Made by a program: the position numbers and the translations under genes. Below the pieces are notes generated by a model that was not told the origin of the DNA, made no database searches, and saw only the letters and a list, made by a program, of their open reading frames with translations. 64,000 bases of DNA from Halolactibacillus alkaliphilus (GTDB taxonomy: Bacteria; Bacillota; Bacilli; Bacillales; Amphibacillaceae), in the NCBI RefSeq assembly GCF_900115465.1, contig NZ_FOWN01000005.1, forward strand, positions 21,394 to 85,393, in the 5' to 3' direction. Shown piece after piece: positions 19,601-28,712 of this stretch (positions within the stretch are counted from its first letter, which is position 1; each line of letters starts with the position of its first letter).

Positions 19601-21280
19601 GTGAATAAAAGAAAACGCTTAGGCGACTTATTGATTGGCGTTGGAGCTATCACATCGGAGCATTTAAATCAAGCGCTTGAAATTCAAGAGAACACTGATA
19701 AAAAACTTGGTGAGATTTTAATAAGTCAGCGCTTTATCACGGAGTCAGAGTTAATAGAGGTGCTTGAATTTCAATTAGGTATTCCGCATTTAGAATTAGA
19801 GAAATTTTTTATTGATCCGGAGATACCTATGTTAATTTCTGATACCTTGGCTAAACGTCATCAAATTATCCCCATTAAACGTAAAGAGAATACTCTAACA
19901 CTTGCGATGAGTGACCCTTTAAATCTATATGCTATAGAAGATGTTGAATTGGCGACGGGACTAAATGTTGAACCCGTTATTGTTACGAGAAAAGATATTC
20001 AAGAAGCTTTGGATCAATACTATGGATCAGCGGATGTGGATAAAGCAATAGAAGATTTTAAAGAAGAATTTTCTACGGAGGAATTAGAAGATTTAGATGA
20101 TGAAGCGCTTGCTGATATCAACAATGCTCCAGTTGTCAGATTAATCGATTCAATTATCTCTCAAGCAGTAAAAAGTAAAGCCAGTGATATTCATATTGAA
20201 CCTTTTGATGATTATTTACGTGTCCGTTTTCGGATAGATGGCGATTTAAGAGAAATTATGCGTCCATCTAAAAGTGCTCACTCAGCTATTATTACGAGAA
20301 TAAAGATAATGGGTAAAATGGATATCTCCGAGCGTCGTAAACCACAAGATGGTCGAGTGGAAAGGGAAATTAATAATCGTGATGTTGATATGCGTATATC
20401 CATTTTACCTACAGTGTTTGGAGAAAAAGTCGTTATTCGTTTACTTGATCGAAGTAGTTTCATGATGAGTAAGGAGGATTTGGGTTTCACTCAAAATAAT
20501 TTGACTTTATTTAGCGATATTATTAAAAGCCCTAATGGCATTATTTTAATAACTGGACCAACTGGAAGCGGTAAATCAACAACCTTATATTCTGTTTTAA
20601 ATGATTTGAATAGGGAAAATAAAAATATAGTCACCGTGGAAGATCCTGTTGAATACTCACTAGATGGTGTAACGCAAGTGCAGGTAAATCCAAAAGCTGA
20701 TTTAACATTTGCTTCAGGTCTACGGTCTATATTAAGACAAGATCCAGATATAATAATGATTGGAGAAATTAGAGATATTGAAACAGTGAACATTGCGATT
20801 AGAGCAGCAATTACTGGGCACTTAGTTCTTAGTACGCTCCATACGAATGACACGGCCAGTACAATTAGTCGATTGTTAAATATGGAGGTAGATCGTTACC
20901 TAATTGCATCCTCTGTGGTTGGTATTGTGGCTCAACGCTTAGTGAAAAAAAACTGTCCATATTGTAAAGAGGAAGTACAAGTTAGCGCTGTTGATGCAGA
21001 ACTATTAAAAGTTGAACGAGGTACACGTATTTTCAAAAGCAAGGGATGTAAAAAATGTGATCAAAGTGGTACGTTGGGTAGAACTGCGGTCCATGAAGTT
21101 ATGCCGATTACTAGAGATATTAGAGATTTAATTAATAACAAGGGGAGTGTCGATCAAATAAAAGATAAAGCGGTATTTGCCGGGATGACCACGTTGCATG
21201 ACACATGTCGAATGCTTGTTTTAGAAGGTAAAATTCCAGTGAGCGAAATGATGAAGATTACGTATAGTTTGGATGTTTAG
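19601..21280 (+). CDS. pilB: Type IV pilus assembly ATPase PilB
   Basis: A 559-aa GspE/PilB extension motor. Seen: N-terminal MshEN-like domain (residues 1-145, with LGDLLIGVG and LGEILI), the N2 domain with VRLIDSIISQAVKSKASDIHIEP (in pieces), Walker A GPTGSGKST (about 319), Walker B GEIRDIET (about 388) and a zinc knuckle CPYC ... GCKKC (452-486). It powers pilus polymerisation at the inner face of the membrane. Start is GTG 19601 with a weak SD. First gene after the riboswitch. Confidence 0.97.
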   Translation: MNKRKRLGDLLIGVGAITSEHLNQALEIQENTDKKLGEILISQRFITESELIEVLEFQLGIPHLELEKFFIDPEIPMLISDTLAKRHQIIPIKRKENTLTLAMSDPLNLYAIEDVELATGLNVEPVIVTRKDIQEALDQYYGSADVDKAIEDFKEEFSTEELEDLDDEALADINNAPVVRLIDSIISQAVKSKASDIHIEPFDDYLRVRFRIDGDLREIMRPSKSAHSAIITRIKIMGKMDISERRKPQDGRVEREINNRDVDMRISILPTVFGEKVVIRLLDRSSFMMSKEDLGFTQNNLTLFSDIIKSPNGIILITGPTGSGKSTTLYSVLNDLNRENKNIVTVEDPVEYSLDGVTQVQVNPKADLTFASGLRSILRQDPDIIMIGEIRDIETVNIAIRAAITGHLVLSTLHTNDTASTISRLLNMEVDRYLIASSVVGIVAQRLVKKNCPYCKEEVQVSAVDAELLKVERGTRIFKSKGCKKCDQSGTLGRTAVHEVMPITRDIRDLINNKGSVDQIKDKAVFAGMTTLHDTCRMLVLEGKIPVSEMMKITYSLDV

Positions 21281-21290
21281 GAGGTATAGA

Positions 21291-22352
21291 ATGGACGTTA
21301 AACAATTGCTTCAAGAGGCAATGGCGTGTGGTGCATCCGATTTGCATTTAACTGTAGGTTCTCCTCCAGTCACGCGAATTGATGGTGATTTGAAGCGGAT
21401 GAGTTTAAATAAGTTGTCACCTGAGGATACAGAGTTGTTAGTTAAGAGTTTATTAACTGAAGAGCAGTTTAACCTGTTGAATATGAATGGAGAAATTGAT
21501 TTTTCATATGCTTTACCTGGTACGAGCCGTTTTCGGGTGAATGCTTATCGCCAACGAGGTAGTTATGCTATGGCGCTTAGAACAATTCCAATAGACATTC
21601 CTTCAATAGAAAAATTGTATTTGCCAGATGTCACGCATGCGCTCATAAATAAGCGTCGTGGTCTTATATTAGTGACGGGGCCAACTGGTAGTGGAAAGAG
21701 TACCACCTTAGCATCGATGATAAATTATGTGAACCAAACGAGAAAAGAGCATATTATCACGCTAGAAGACCCGATTGAATATTTACATAAACACAATGAA
21801 AGTATTGTTAATCAGAGAGAAATCGGAACAGATTCAAAAAGTTTTGGAAATAGCTTAAGGGCATCACTAAGGCAAGATCCTGATGTTATTTTAGTTGGTG
21901 AGATGCGTGATTTAGAGACGATTTCCACGGCGCTAACAGCAGCTGAAACAGGTCACCTTGTCCTTGCAACACTGCATACGATCGGCGCACCGAAAACCAT
22001 TGATCGAATCATTGATGTTTTCCCACCATATCAACAGCAACAGATTCGAATTCAATTGGCTGGCGTGTTAGAAGGTATCATATCTCAACAATTGCTCCCG
22101 AGAGAAGGAATAAACGGTCGACGTGCTGCCTTTGAAGTTTTAGTTGCAACACCCGCCGTTAGAAACTTGATTCGAGAGGGGAAAACACACCAGATCTTAT
22201 CCGCCATGCAAACGGGAGGACAGTATGGCATGATTACGATGGATAAGTCTTTGATTTCGCTTTATGAAGAAGGTGAAATATCAAAAGAAAACTTGTATCG
22301 TTATGCGAGTGATTTACAATATGTTAAAACACAAATAGGATCAAACTTTTAA
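21291..22352 (+). CDS. pilT: Type IV pilus retraction ATPase PilT
   Basis: A 353-aa hexameric retraction motor. Seen: the N-terminal ASDLHLTVGSPP signature, Walker A GPTGSGKST (about residue 130), GEMRDLETI Walker B (about 204), the His-box HLVLATLHT and the AIRNLIRE-like C-terminal motif VRNLIREGK. Start ATG 21291 with SD AGGAGGT; an upstream in-frame start overlapping pilB lacks one. Retraction implies twitching motility or DNA uptake. Confidence 0.97.
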   Translation: MDVKQLLQEAMACGASDLHLTVGSPPVTRIDGDLKRMSLNKLSPEDTELLVKSLLTEEQFNLLNMNGEIDFSYALPGTSRFRVNAYRQRGSYAMALRTIPIDIPSIEKLYLPDVTHALINKRRGLILVTGPTGSGKSTTLASMINYVNQTRKEHIITLEDPIEYLHKHNESIVNQREIGTDSKSFGNSLRASLRQDPDVILVGEMRDLETISTALTAAETGHLVLATLHTIGAPKTIDRIIDVFPPYQQQQIRIQLAGVLEGIISQQLLPREGINGRRAAFEVLVATPAVRNLIREGKTHQILSAMQTGGQYGMITMDKSLISLYEEGEISKENLYRYASDLQYVKTQIGSNF

Positions 22353-22383
22353 GCATGATCAGATCTAGTAGGAGGTTGATGAT

Positions 22384-23595
22384 ATGCCTGCATTTCGCTA
22401 TCAAGCCGTCTCAAGTGATGGGACGGAAGTTGAAGATGTTTTTAATGCCGGTACGCGTGCGGAAGTTATAAAAATGTTGAAGGCAAAGGGGTATAAGCCC
22501 ATCCTTATAGAAGAAGCGCTAGTTAAGCATCAAGCACGTGAGAGCATAAGTGCACTCAGTGCTAAGATAAAGCCAAAAGATTTGGCGATTTTTTGTAATC
22601 AATTTGCTACGTTGATTAAAGCTGGTGTACCGGTTGCTTCAGCTTTAGATATACTGCAACAGCAATCAGAAAATAAAAAATTGAAGCAAGCACTTAAAGA
22701 TGTTTCACAGGATGTACAAAAAGGCACACTTGTTTCACAAGCCATGAAAAAGCACCTTATGATCTTTCCGCAGCTCTTAACGGACATGACAGAATCTGGT
22801 GAGATGAGTGGGAACTTAGACAATGTGATGGCTAGACTTGCAATGCATTATGAAAAGGAAAGTAAGATTGAATCTAAAATAAAAGGTGCTATGGTGTATC
22901 CAATCGTTCTTTCAGCTGTTGCGGTTGTTGTGGTTATTTTTATGCTGATTGTTGTAATGCCGACGTTTCTTACTATGTTTGAGGGATCGGGCGTACCCCT
23001 TCCGGGACCAACAAGATTTTTACTTGGTATGAGTAATGCTTTGATTAATAGTTGGTATATTGTGTTAGTTATTGTAATAGGTGCATTTTTCACTGTAAGA
23101 ACTGTTCTCAGAAGTGAAGCAGGTCGGCGTACTTTCGATCAGTTGAAGTTTAGATTACCTCTTATAAAAGGACCAATGTTGAAAATAGTGACGTCACGTT
23201 TTACTCGGACATTGGGGTCTTTGACAGCGAGTGGTTTGCCATTGATTGAATCACTAAAAATGTCGGCTAGAGTGTCGGGAAATGTAATCGTCGAAGAAAA
23301 GATCATGAACATGGCTAAAGATGTAGAAAAAGGTGAGGCATTAGGGCATGCGATGCGTCGTCATGATTTGTTTCCACCGATGGTTGTTTCTATGACGGAA
23401 GTTGGTGAAGAATCGGGTAGCTTAGAAGAAATGTTAGACAAAAGTGCTGATTTTTATGACCGAGAGCTTGAAGATGCCATTGATCGATTGCTTAAATTAC
23501 TTGAACCGATGCTTATCTTAGTTATGGCTGTCGTCATTGGCTTCATCGTGATTGCGATGATGTTACCAATGTTTGATATGATTCAAACCATATAA
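22384..23595 (+). CDS. pilC: Type IV pilus inner-membrane platform protein PilC
   Basis: A 403-aa GspF/PilC protein with two T2SSF domains (about residues 65-190 and 270-395), each followed by membrane helices (about 167-195, 218-238 and 372-395). Duplicated motifs QFATLIKAGVP and TLGSLTASGLP, LLTDMTESGEMSGNL and MVVSMTEVGEESGSL are seen. It couples the PilB/PilT motors to pilin insertion. SD GTAGGAGG precedes ATG 22384. Confidence 0.97.
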   Translation: MPAFRYQAVSSDGTEVEDVFNAGTRAEVIKMLKAKGYKPILIEEALVKHQARESISALSAKIKPKDLAIFCNQFATLIKAGVPVASALDILQQQSENKKLKQALKDVSQDVQKGTLVSQAMKKHLMIFPQLLTDMTESGEMSGNLDNVMARLAMHYEKESKIESKIKGAMVYPIVLSAVAVVVVIFMLIVVMPTFLTMFEGSGVPLPGPTRFLLGMSNALINSWYIVLVIVIGAFFTVRTVLRSEAGRRTFDQLKFRLPLIKGPMLKIVTSRFTRTLGSLTASGLPLIESLKMSARVSGNVIVEEKIMNMAKDVEKGEALGHAMRRHDLFPPMVVSMTEVGEESGSLEEMLDKSADFYDRELEDAIDRLLKLLEPMLILVMAVVIGFIVIAMMLPMFDMIQTI

Positions 23596-23691
23596 AAATA
23601 GCCGAATGAAAGGGGTGTTGCCTCAAAATACTATAACGAAAGTCTAAGCAGGACCCATTATACTTAAGTGAAAAAATAAGGAGGAATTAAC

Positions 23692-24099
23692 ATGTTAAAG
23701 TTAATCAACAAACACTTAAACAAAACAAGAAACGAAAAAGGTTTCACCTTGGTTGAATTGATTGTCGTTATCGCTATTTTAGGTATCTTAATCGCAATTG
23801 CGGTACCACGCTTTGCCTCTACGACAGATGCAGCAGAAAAACGTACAGCTGAAGCGAATCACCGTACGCTTGTAAGTGTGTCTCAACTGTACTATGGAAA
23901 TACTGGTGATTGGCCAGCGGATCTTGATGCATTAGATGGGGCTGATTTAATTAATAAAGAGGATTATGATGATTCAGGTAAAACTTTATATGCCGTTGCT
24001 GGTGAAGAAGATGGTTCAGATGTTACTATCACTGTAACTTTTGATGAAGAAACAAAAACTTGGACGCCAGCGGCTGGTTTTTCTGACTGGGAAGAATAA
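23692..24099 (+). CDS. pilA: Major type IV prepilin
   Basis: A 135-aa prepilin. A 17-residue basic leader ends in G and is followed by FTLVELIVVIAILGILIAI, with Glu at +5 for subunit registry. The mature globular part (about 90 residues) is very acidic, with no Cys pair. It has the strongest SD of the operon (AAGGAGGAATT) and is followed by a hairpin, fitting high-level expression of the main subunit. Processed by the PilD encoded at 28713. Confidence 0.93.
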   Translation: MLKLINKHLNKTRNEKGFTLVELIVVIAILGILIAIAVPRFASTTDAAEKRTAEANHRTLVSVSQLYYGNTGDWPADLDALDGADLINKEDYDDSGKTLYAVAGEEDGSDVTITVTFDEETKTWTPAAGFSDWEE

Positions 24100-24125
24100 C
24101 AACTATTGGTATGTTAGTCTAATGT

Positions 24126-24158
24126 GTCTCCCTCTTATTACAGAGGGGGAGACCTTTT
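24126..24158 (+). terminator. Hairpin after the major pilin gene
   Basis: Stem GTCTCCCTCT / AGAGGGGGAGAC with a 6-nt loop, then CTTTTAA. It sits inside the operon and has a short T-run, so it probably acts as a partial terminator or 3' stabiliser that raises pilin mRNA over the downstream minor pilins (inference). Confidence 0.65.
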
Positions 24159-24222
24159 AATACTGAATCGTGTTAATATTAATTAATAGGCTTCAATATT
24201 AAAAAAGAAGTAGGTGTAACCT

Positions 24223-24690
24223 ATGTTAATTAAAGAACGTTTAACGAATGAACATGGTTTTGTGTTACCTTTAGTACTCCTTGTGATGGTTGTCTTGTCT
24301 GTTTTATTTGTGTCAATGTTTGCTTTGGCTGACGCAAATACGAATCAAGTCGTTGTACAGGAAAATAACCTGCGCGGGTACTATATGGCGCGGTCCGGTA
24401 TAGAAATTGCGCATGCGGCCTTAATGACAGAAGATGCAGATTCTAAATATAACCTTCAGATAGACCGTTTTATAGAAGAAGTTGAAGGTGGTACTGTAAC
24501 ATTATTGACTGACACACTCTCTTTACCAGAAAACGATCCCATATCAGATGTTGAAATAGAGGTGACGGTCGTTGATGATGAAGTGAAAATTCATGCGATT
24601 TCTACACTGCACTCAAATGGGGCAATCCATGATTTATCGCTCTTTATTAATAAAAATAATTATAATAATACACGTTGGAGTAATCGGTAA
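24223..24690 (+). CDS. PilX/GspK-like minor pilin
   Basis: A 155-aa protein with a prepilin-like start: basic leader MLIKERLTNEHG, then FVLPLVLLVMVVLSVLFV. Position +5 is Leu, not Glu, and +4 is Pro, as in the GspK/PilX tip-located pseudopilins. The conserved YYMARSGIEIAHAAL stretch (about residues 47-61) is a hallmark of PilX-type proteins. It likely primes pilus assembly together with the two large prepilins that follow; the next start lies two bases after its stop. Confidence 0.8.
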   Translation: MLIKERLTNEHGFVLPLVLLVMVVLSVLFVSMFALADANTNQVVVQENNLRGYYMARSGIEIAHAALMTEDADSKYNLQIDRFIEEVEGGTVTLLTDTLSLPENDPISDVEIEVTVVDDEVKIHAISTLHSNGAIHDLSLFINKNNYNNTRWSNR

Positions 24691-24692
24691 AT

Positions 24693-26303
24693 ATGTTTAG
24701 AAGGTGGGTGCCATTGTTGAAGAATCAGAAGGGTTTTACGTTAATAGAAATAATTTTGGCGATGGGTATTGGTTTTATGTTGATGGCGGTCATATGGAGT
24801 ATTCTTGGGCTTGGCGTTCGTTCGCAATCCTTCACTGCTAATGAATATGAAAAACAAGCAAATATGCGCTATGCGATTGAAACGATTAATAATCGCATGC
24901 GCTTTTTTACCGTAGGATTTGCGGTAACAGAAGACGATTTTAAACCTTCTTTTAATGACACTTCTGGTAAATTAGAAGGAGTTGCTGCACCATGGAATTA
25001 TATTGGACTTAGCCCAGGTAAAACGCACTTAGTTCATTATGAATATAAAGAAAATGGCTATATTATGACAGATTTAACGTTACCAGTAGATGGTTTAACA
25101 TTGGATTTGAGATTCATTAAAGAGTCCAGTCCACAGAACGATAACTTATTAACGCTTTTCTTAAACGGTTATGAAAATCATCAACAAACCTTTGATATTA
25201 AAACAACAATTGAAGCGCTAAACGCATTACATTTGGTTGATTGGGGAGATGGTACACATAGTGGTGCAGCAGTGGCATTAGCTTACCGGACCGAGGAGAC
25301 ACCTGAGATTGATAAGCGTCCCGTTGCGGCCATGTCAATGGTGTTAGATACATCAGGTAGTATGAATTGGCGAGTCAATGAAAAAGTAAATGGTAATGAT
25401 AATACAGATAATCCTGATGAAAAAAGCAGAATTAGTATATTAAGAGATAGCTTAAAATTAATGGTAAACGATCTGAGTGAGGGAGAAAATGCATATGTAT
25501 CCTTTGTTCCATTCCATACGAATGCAAATATTCCTAATAGTAATTTAGAAAAATCCAGTCCTGACAATAGCCATGGTTTTTCTGTAATAAAGCAAGATAA
25601 TTTAGAAGAGTGGAGATCCTTAATTGATAATATCAAAGCGAACGGAGGTACTAATACTGGTGACGGTATAAGAAGAGGGTATTATCAATTGCTTAATTTT
25701 AGTAATGAGCTTTCAACTTACGAGTTAGAAACTACTCAAGAAGTTAAGAATTATATGATTATCTTAGTAGATGGAGTGACTACTATGGCTTCTGCAGAAG
25801 TTTCTAGAACTTCTAGTTGGTTTGTTGGAACAACCTATTATTACAATAATAATTATTTTTTGGGTAAAGACAATATTACTGAAAATTGGTCGAGTAATCC
25901 GTTATTAAATAACAGCTTACCTGGAAGGCGTCTCGGACCAAGTACAGTAGGCAATGGAGCTGAATTAGATGCTAAAGGCACAGATTACGTGAATATGGTT
26001 GGAGAACGTCTTGTTAGAGCTAAAAATCTTCCGCACGGAACAAAAGACCTTGAGCTAGAAGATAACGTTTTTGTTATTGGTTTTTCAGGAATTACAGAGG
26101 ACTTGTTAAGTTTAAAAGATATCGCAAAGGCAGTTGGTATAGCTGTTCAATCAGATGATTCAGATATTATTAATGATTTTATGGAGAATGACAGAGTGTT
26201 TGTTGCACGAAGTGCTGAAGATTTAGAAGGTGTTTTTAAAAATATTAGTGGCTATATTATGGAAGATTTATGGCAAGTGAGCGGACCTAAATTACAACCT
26301 TAA
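24693..26303 (+). CDS. PilW-like prepilin carrying a von Willebrand factor A domain
   Basis: A 536-aa prepilin. Leader up to NQKG, then FTLIEIILAMGIGFMLMAVI with Glu at +5. After a pilin-like segment (to about 200) comes a complete vWA domain with MIDAS residues DTSGS (219-223), Thr in GGTNTGDG (about 320) and Asp in ILVDG (360), ending near 520. vWA domains with MIDAS bind protein ligands through a metal ion, so a tip adhesin or mechanosensor is likely. The ATG at 24693 has a poor SD; TTG 24714 or 24717, with AAGGTGGG five to eight bases upstream, may be the true start and still gives a normal leader. Confidence 0.85.
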   Translation: MFRRWVPLLKNQKGFTLIEIILAMGIGFMLMAVIWSILGLGVRSQSFTANEYEKQANMRYAIETINNRMRFFTVGFAVTEDDFKPSFNDTSGKLEGVAAPWNYIGLSPGKTHLVHYEYKENGYIMTDLTLPVDGLTLDLRFIKESSPQNDNLLTLFLNGYENHQQTFDIKTTIEALNALHLVDWGDGTHSGAAVALAYRTEETPEIDKRPVAAMSMVLDTSGSMNWRVNEKVNGNDNTDNPDEKSRISILRDSLKLMVNDLSEGENAYVSFVPFHTNANIPNSNLEKSSPDNSHGFSVIKQDNLEEWRSLIDNIKANGGTNTGDGIRRGYYQLLNFSNELSTYELETTQEVKNYMIILVDGVTTMASAEVSRTSSWFVGTTYYYNNNYFLGKDNITENWSSNPLLNNSLPGRRLGPSTVGNGAELDAKGTDYVNMVGERLVRAKNLPHGTKDLELEDNVFVIGFSGITEDLLSLKDIAKAVGIAVQSDDSDIINDFMENDRVFVARSAEDLEGVFKNISGYIMEDLWQVSGPKLQP

Positions 26304-26319
26304 AGGATGTGAGTGAAAC

Positions 26320-28689
26320 ATGAAAAATGAACAAGGTTTTACACTAATAGAAGCGATTATTTCACTGGCAATCCTAAGTGTAATGATCATTGGTTTCACA
26401 GGGGCTTACAGTCAAGGTTTCTTTCTAATTGGAGAAGGTAGAAATTTAACAAAAGAGACATTTCAACACCAAGAGCAAATGGAGTTAGAATTATTAGAAA
26501 TAAAAACACATTTTACTGAACATCCAGACGACCCAGCCGCTGCTCAAATAACTGTTTTTCAAGAATCTAATTATGAGACAGAGATACCACTTATGGCGAT
26601 TAGTCAAGAAATAAGAGGGAATCGACGATTTGAAGCATATGTTTCAAGTGTTGAGATAGGAAAGCCAAAACCTCCTGAATTAGACTTGAATATTGGTGTT
26701 TATGCAAATAATAATTGGACAGTAGAAGTATTTCCTTGGATTGATGATGACATTGAAATAAGAGCAGAATACAATATTCATAGTAATCCGCCTGTCTTTT
26801 TAAGCACCGCAAGGTGGCATGAATCGCAAGAAGATCATCACAACCCATACTTTCCAAGTGGTTTTAGAATATATAGAGAAGAGATTAAAGAGGAACCATC
26901 GGGCACTTATTGGACTTCGCTTGATAGTAGCGAGTTAAAAGCTGGGCATTTTTATCAATTTGAAGTCAGTCCTTATACTTTTGCTGGTCGCTTGGGTCAA
27001 TTTACACATGAAGAACGTATCCCTGTACTAAGAAGAGCGGGAAGCCCTTACTGGCAAAATTTTATTGAGGACGTGTATTTTGATCGAGCCAAACTTTTTA
27101 AAACATCGGTAGCTAGTGATGTTTTATTGCATGCGAATCACCCTACGTTGAATTTAGATTGGGATCGTAACGATGATCCACAAGGTGCTTTAATAGGGAT
27201 GGCTATCCCAGAAAGCTATGTTGGTAAGCCTTTTAGTGTCACAGTCGATTTTTCGGTGGATGATAAAATCCTGGAAAATAATCTTTATAACCATGGTGTT
27301 GGCCTGTCGTTAGGTGATGGTGATAATTCAGGTATTATGGTGACGTTAGACTTCGCAAATCATATGTTAAGGGTTAATGAAGTGGCAAATGGCAGTTATG
27401 TCAAGTCGATTGCTGAAATAAATCTATTGGATGATGCATCATTAACAGTCACTGATTGGACAGCGATAACGGGAATAAACATTGAATTCTCAGTTACTGA
27501 AATAGAAGTGAGTATCAACAAGGGAGAGGAAGTTTCAGAAACTTATAATATTAGTCACACTTTGGTTAGATATCCAACATATTTAGGTTTGAAATCCTAT
27601 GGAAGCGAAGATTATTTTCCGAATTTAAAACATGAAATTATAGGTAAATATGATCGCCATTTTAGTTCATCTATAAAAGATGTAAGGTTTAAGGAGGTCA
27701 TTCCTGATTTTTCAAGTGAACTACTCTGGGTACTAGGAGGTAGCAGTCAGATAAGTTCTGGTGAGTTAGTTGGTAAGGGTAAATCGCTTCTTATTGATAC
27801 AACGATAGATCAAAATTGGATTAATAATAACGCTCACTTAAAAGTATCGAATATATATGTCGATGGTAGTGTCAAATTTACTAGCGGAAGTGAGCAGTTA
27901 GGGCATGCTGAAGAACCCGGAAACCTTGTTGTGAGAGATAGTTTTAATGATCGAGGAAGTCGAATGATTTATGGAGATCTTTACATTGGCTCAGATTTTT
28001 CATCAACGTCGACGAGTACAACCTATAATCATAATGTATATGTTCAAGGTAACGCTAATGTTGGTAACACACCAAGTTTTAAAGGTGATTTGTATGTTAA
28101 TGGAAATCTAACTATATCGGGCTCGATTAAGTTTGAAGGAAATGTTTTTGTTAATGGTGATTTAATAATTACTGCAGGAGGAACACCTGATATAACAGAT
28201 GGAAATAATATTTATTACCACGGGACAGTAACACATAACTATCAAGCCAATAATAGTTTTTTAAATAGATTGATTAAAAGTCCTTATCAGCCTGTCCCAA
28301 AACAAAACATCCCACGGGTTACGACACCACAACCCAAACTTAAAAATTGGTATTTAGATCATGGTTATGTTGACGTTGAAAATACTGAAGTGACAAGTAA
28401 TATAAAGGTAGTTACAGAGAATGGGTTTACATCTTCCAAACATTTTGAGAGGGCAGAGAATGTCATCATTGTTGCATTGAGCGGTGATATAAAAATTAAT
28501 GGATTTCAACGGTTAACAGGGATTTTATATGCCCCTAATGGTCAAGTGGAAATTAAAGGAGGGCACTTCGAAGGAATAGTTATTGCCCCGAAGGGCTTTA
28601 AGGATAAAGAAGGTGATGGAGCTGTTAAAATACTAGATTTGGACGAAATAATAGCGAACCCATCGGACGCACCTTTTATGCTCGAATAA
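26320..28689 (+). CDS. Giant PilV-like prepilin with lectin-like and beta-solenoid regions
   Basis: A 789-aa prepilin. Short leader MKNEQG, then FTLIEAIISLAILSVMIIGF with Glu at +5. Residues about 260-455 (FSVTVDFSVDD ... HGVGLSLGDGD ... YLGLKSYGS ... IKDVRF) look like a concanavalin/LamG-type jelly roll. Residues about 505-640 and 700-760 contain short repeats of the form VxVNGNLxI / VFVNGDLII / DIKINGFQ, suggesting a bactofilin-like or polymer-forming beta-solenoid. It is far larger than usual minor pilins, which points to a surface adhesin carried on the pilus. Domain calls are by pattern only. Confidence 0.75.
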   Translation: MKNEQGFTLIEAIISLAILSVMIIGFTGAYSQGFFLIGEGRNLTKETFQHQEQMELELLEIKTHFTEHPDDPAAAQITVFQESNYETEIPLMAISQEIRGNRRFEAYVSSVEIGKPKPPELDLNIGVYANNNWTVEVFPWIDDDIEIRAEYNIHSNPPVFLSTARWHESQEDHHNPYFPSGFRIYREEIKEEPSGTYWTSLDSSELKAGHFYQFEVSPYTFAGRLGQFTHEERIPVLRRAGSPYWQNFIEDVYFDRAKLFKTSVASDVLLHANHPTLNLDWDRNDDPQGALIGMAIPESYVGKPFSVTVDFSVDDKILENNLYNHGVGLSLGDGDNSGIMVTLDFANHMLRVNEVANGSYVKSIAEINLLDDASLTVTDWTAITGINIEFSVTEIEVSINKGEEVSETYNISHTLVRYPTYLGLKSYGSEDYFPNLKHEIIGKYDRHFSSSIKDVRFKEVIPDFSSELLWVLGGSSQISSGELVGKGKSLLIDTTIDQNWINNNAHLKVSNIYVDGSVKFTSGSEQLGHAEEPGNLVVRDSFNDRGSRMIYGDLYIGSDFSSTSTSTTYNHNVYVQGNANVGNTPSFKGDLYVNGNLTISGSIKFEGNVFVNGDLIITAGGTPDITDGNNIYYHGTVTHNYQANNSFLNRLIKSPYQPVPKQNIPRVTTPQPKLKNWYLDHGYVDVENTEVTSNIKVVTENGFTSSKHFERAENVIIVALSGDIKINGFQRLTGILYAPNGQVEIKGGHFEGIVIAPKGFKDKEGDGAVKILDLDEIIANPSDAPFMLE

Positions 28690-28712
28690 ATAATTTACTT
28701 TAAGGAGTTGCC

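Noticed and set aside
20278-20853. Two minus-strand frames of 70 and 120 aa inside pilB
   Set aside because: Shadow frames of a clearly conserved ATPase gene, no SD and no recognisable product.
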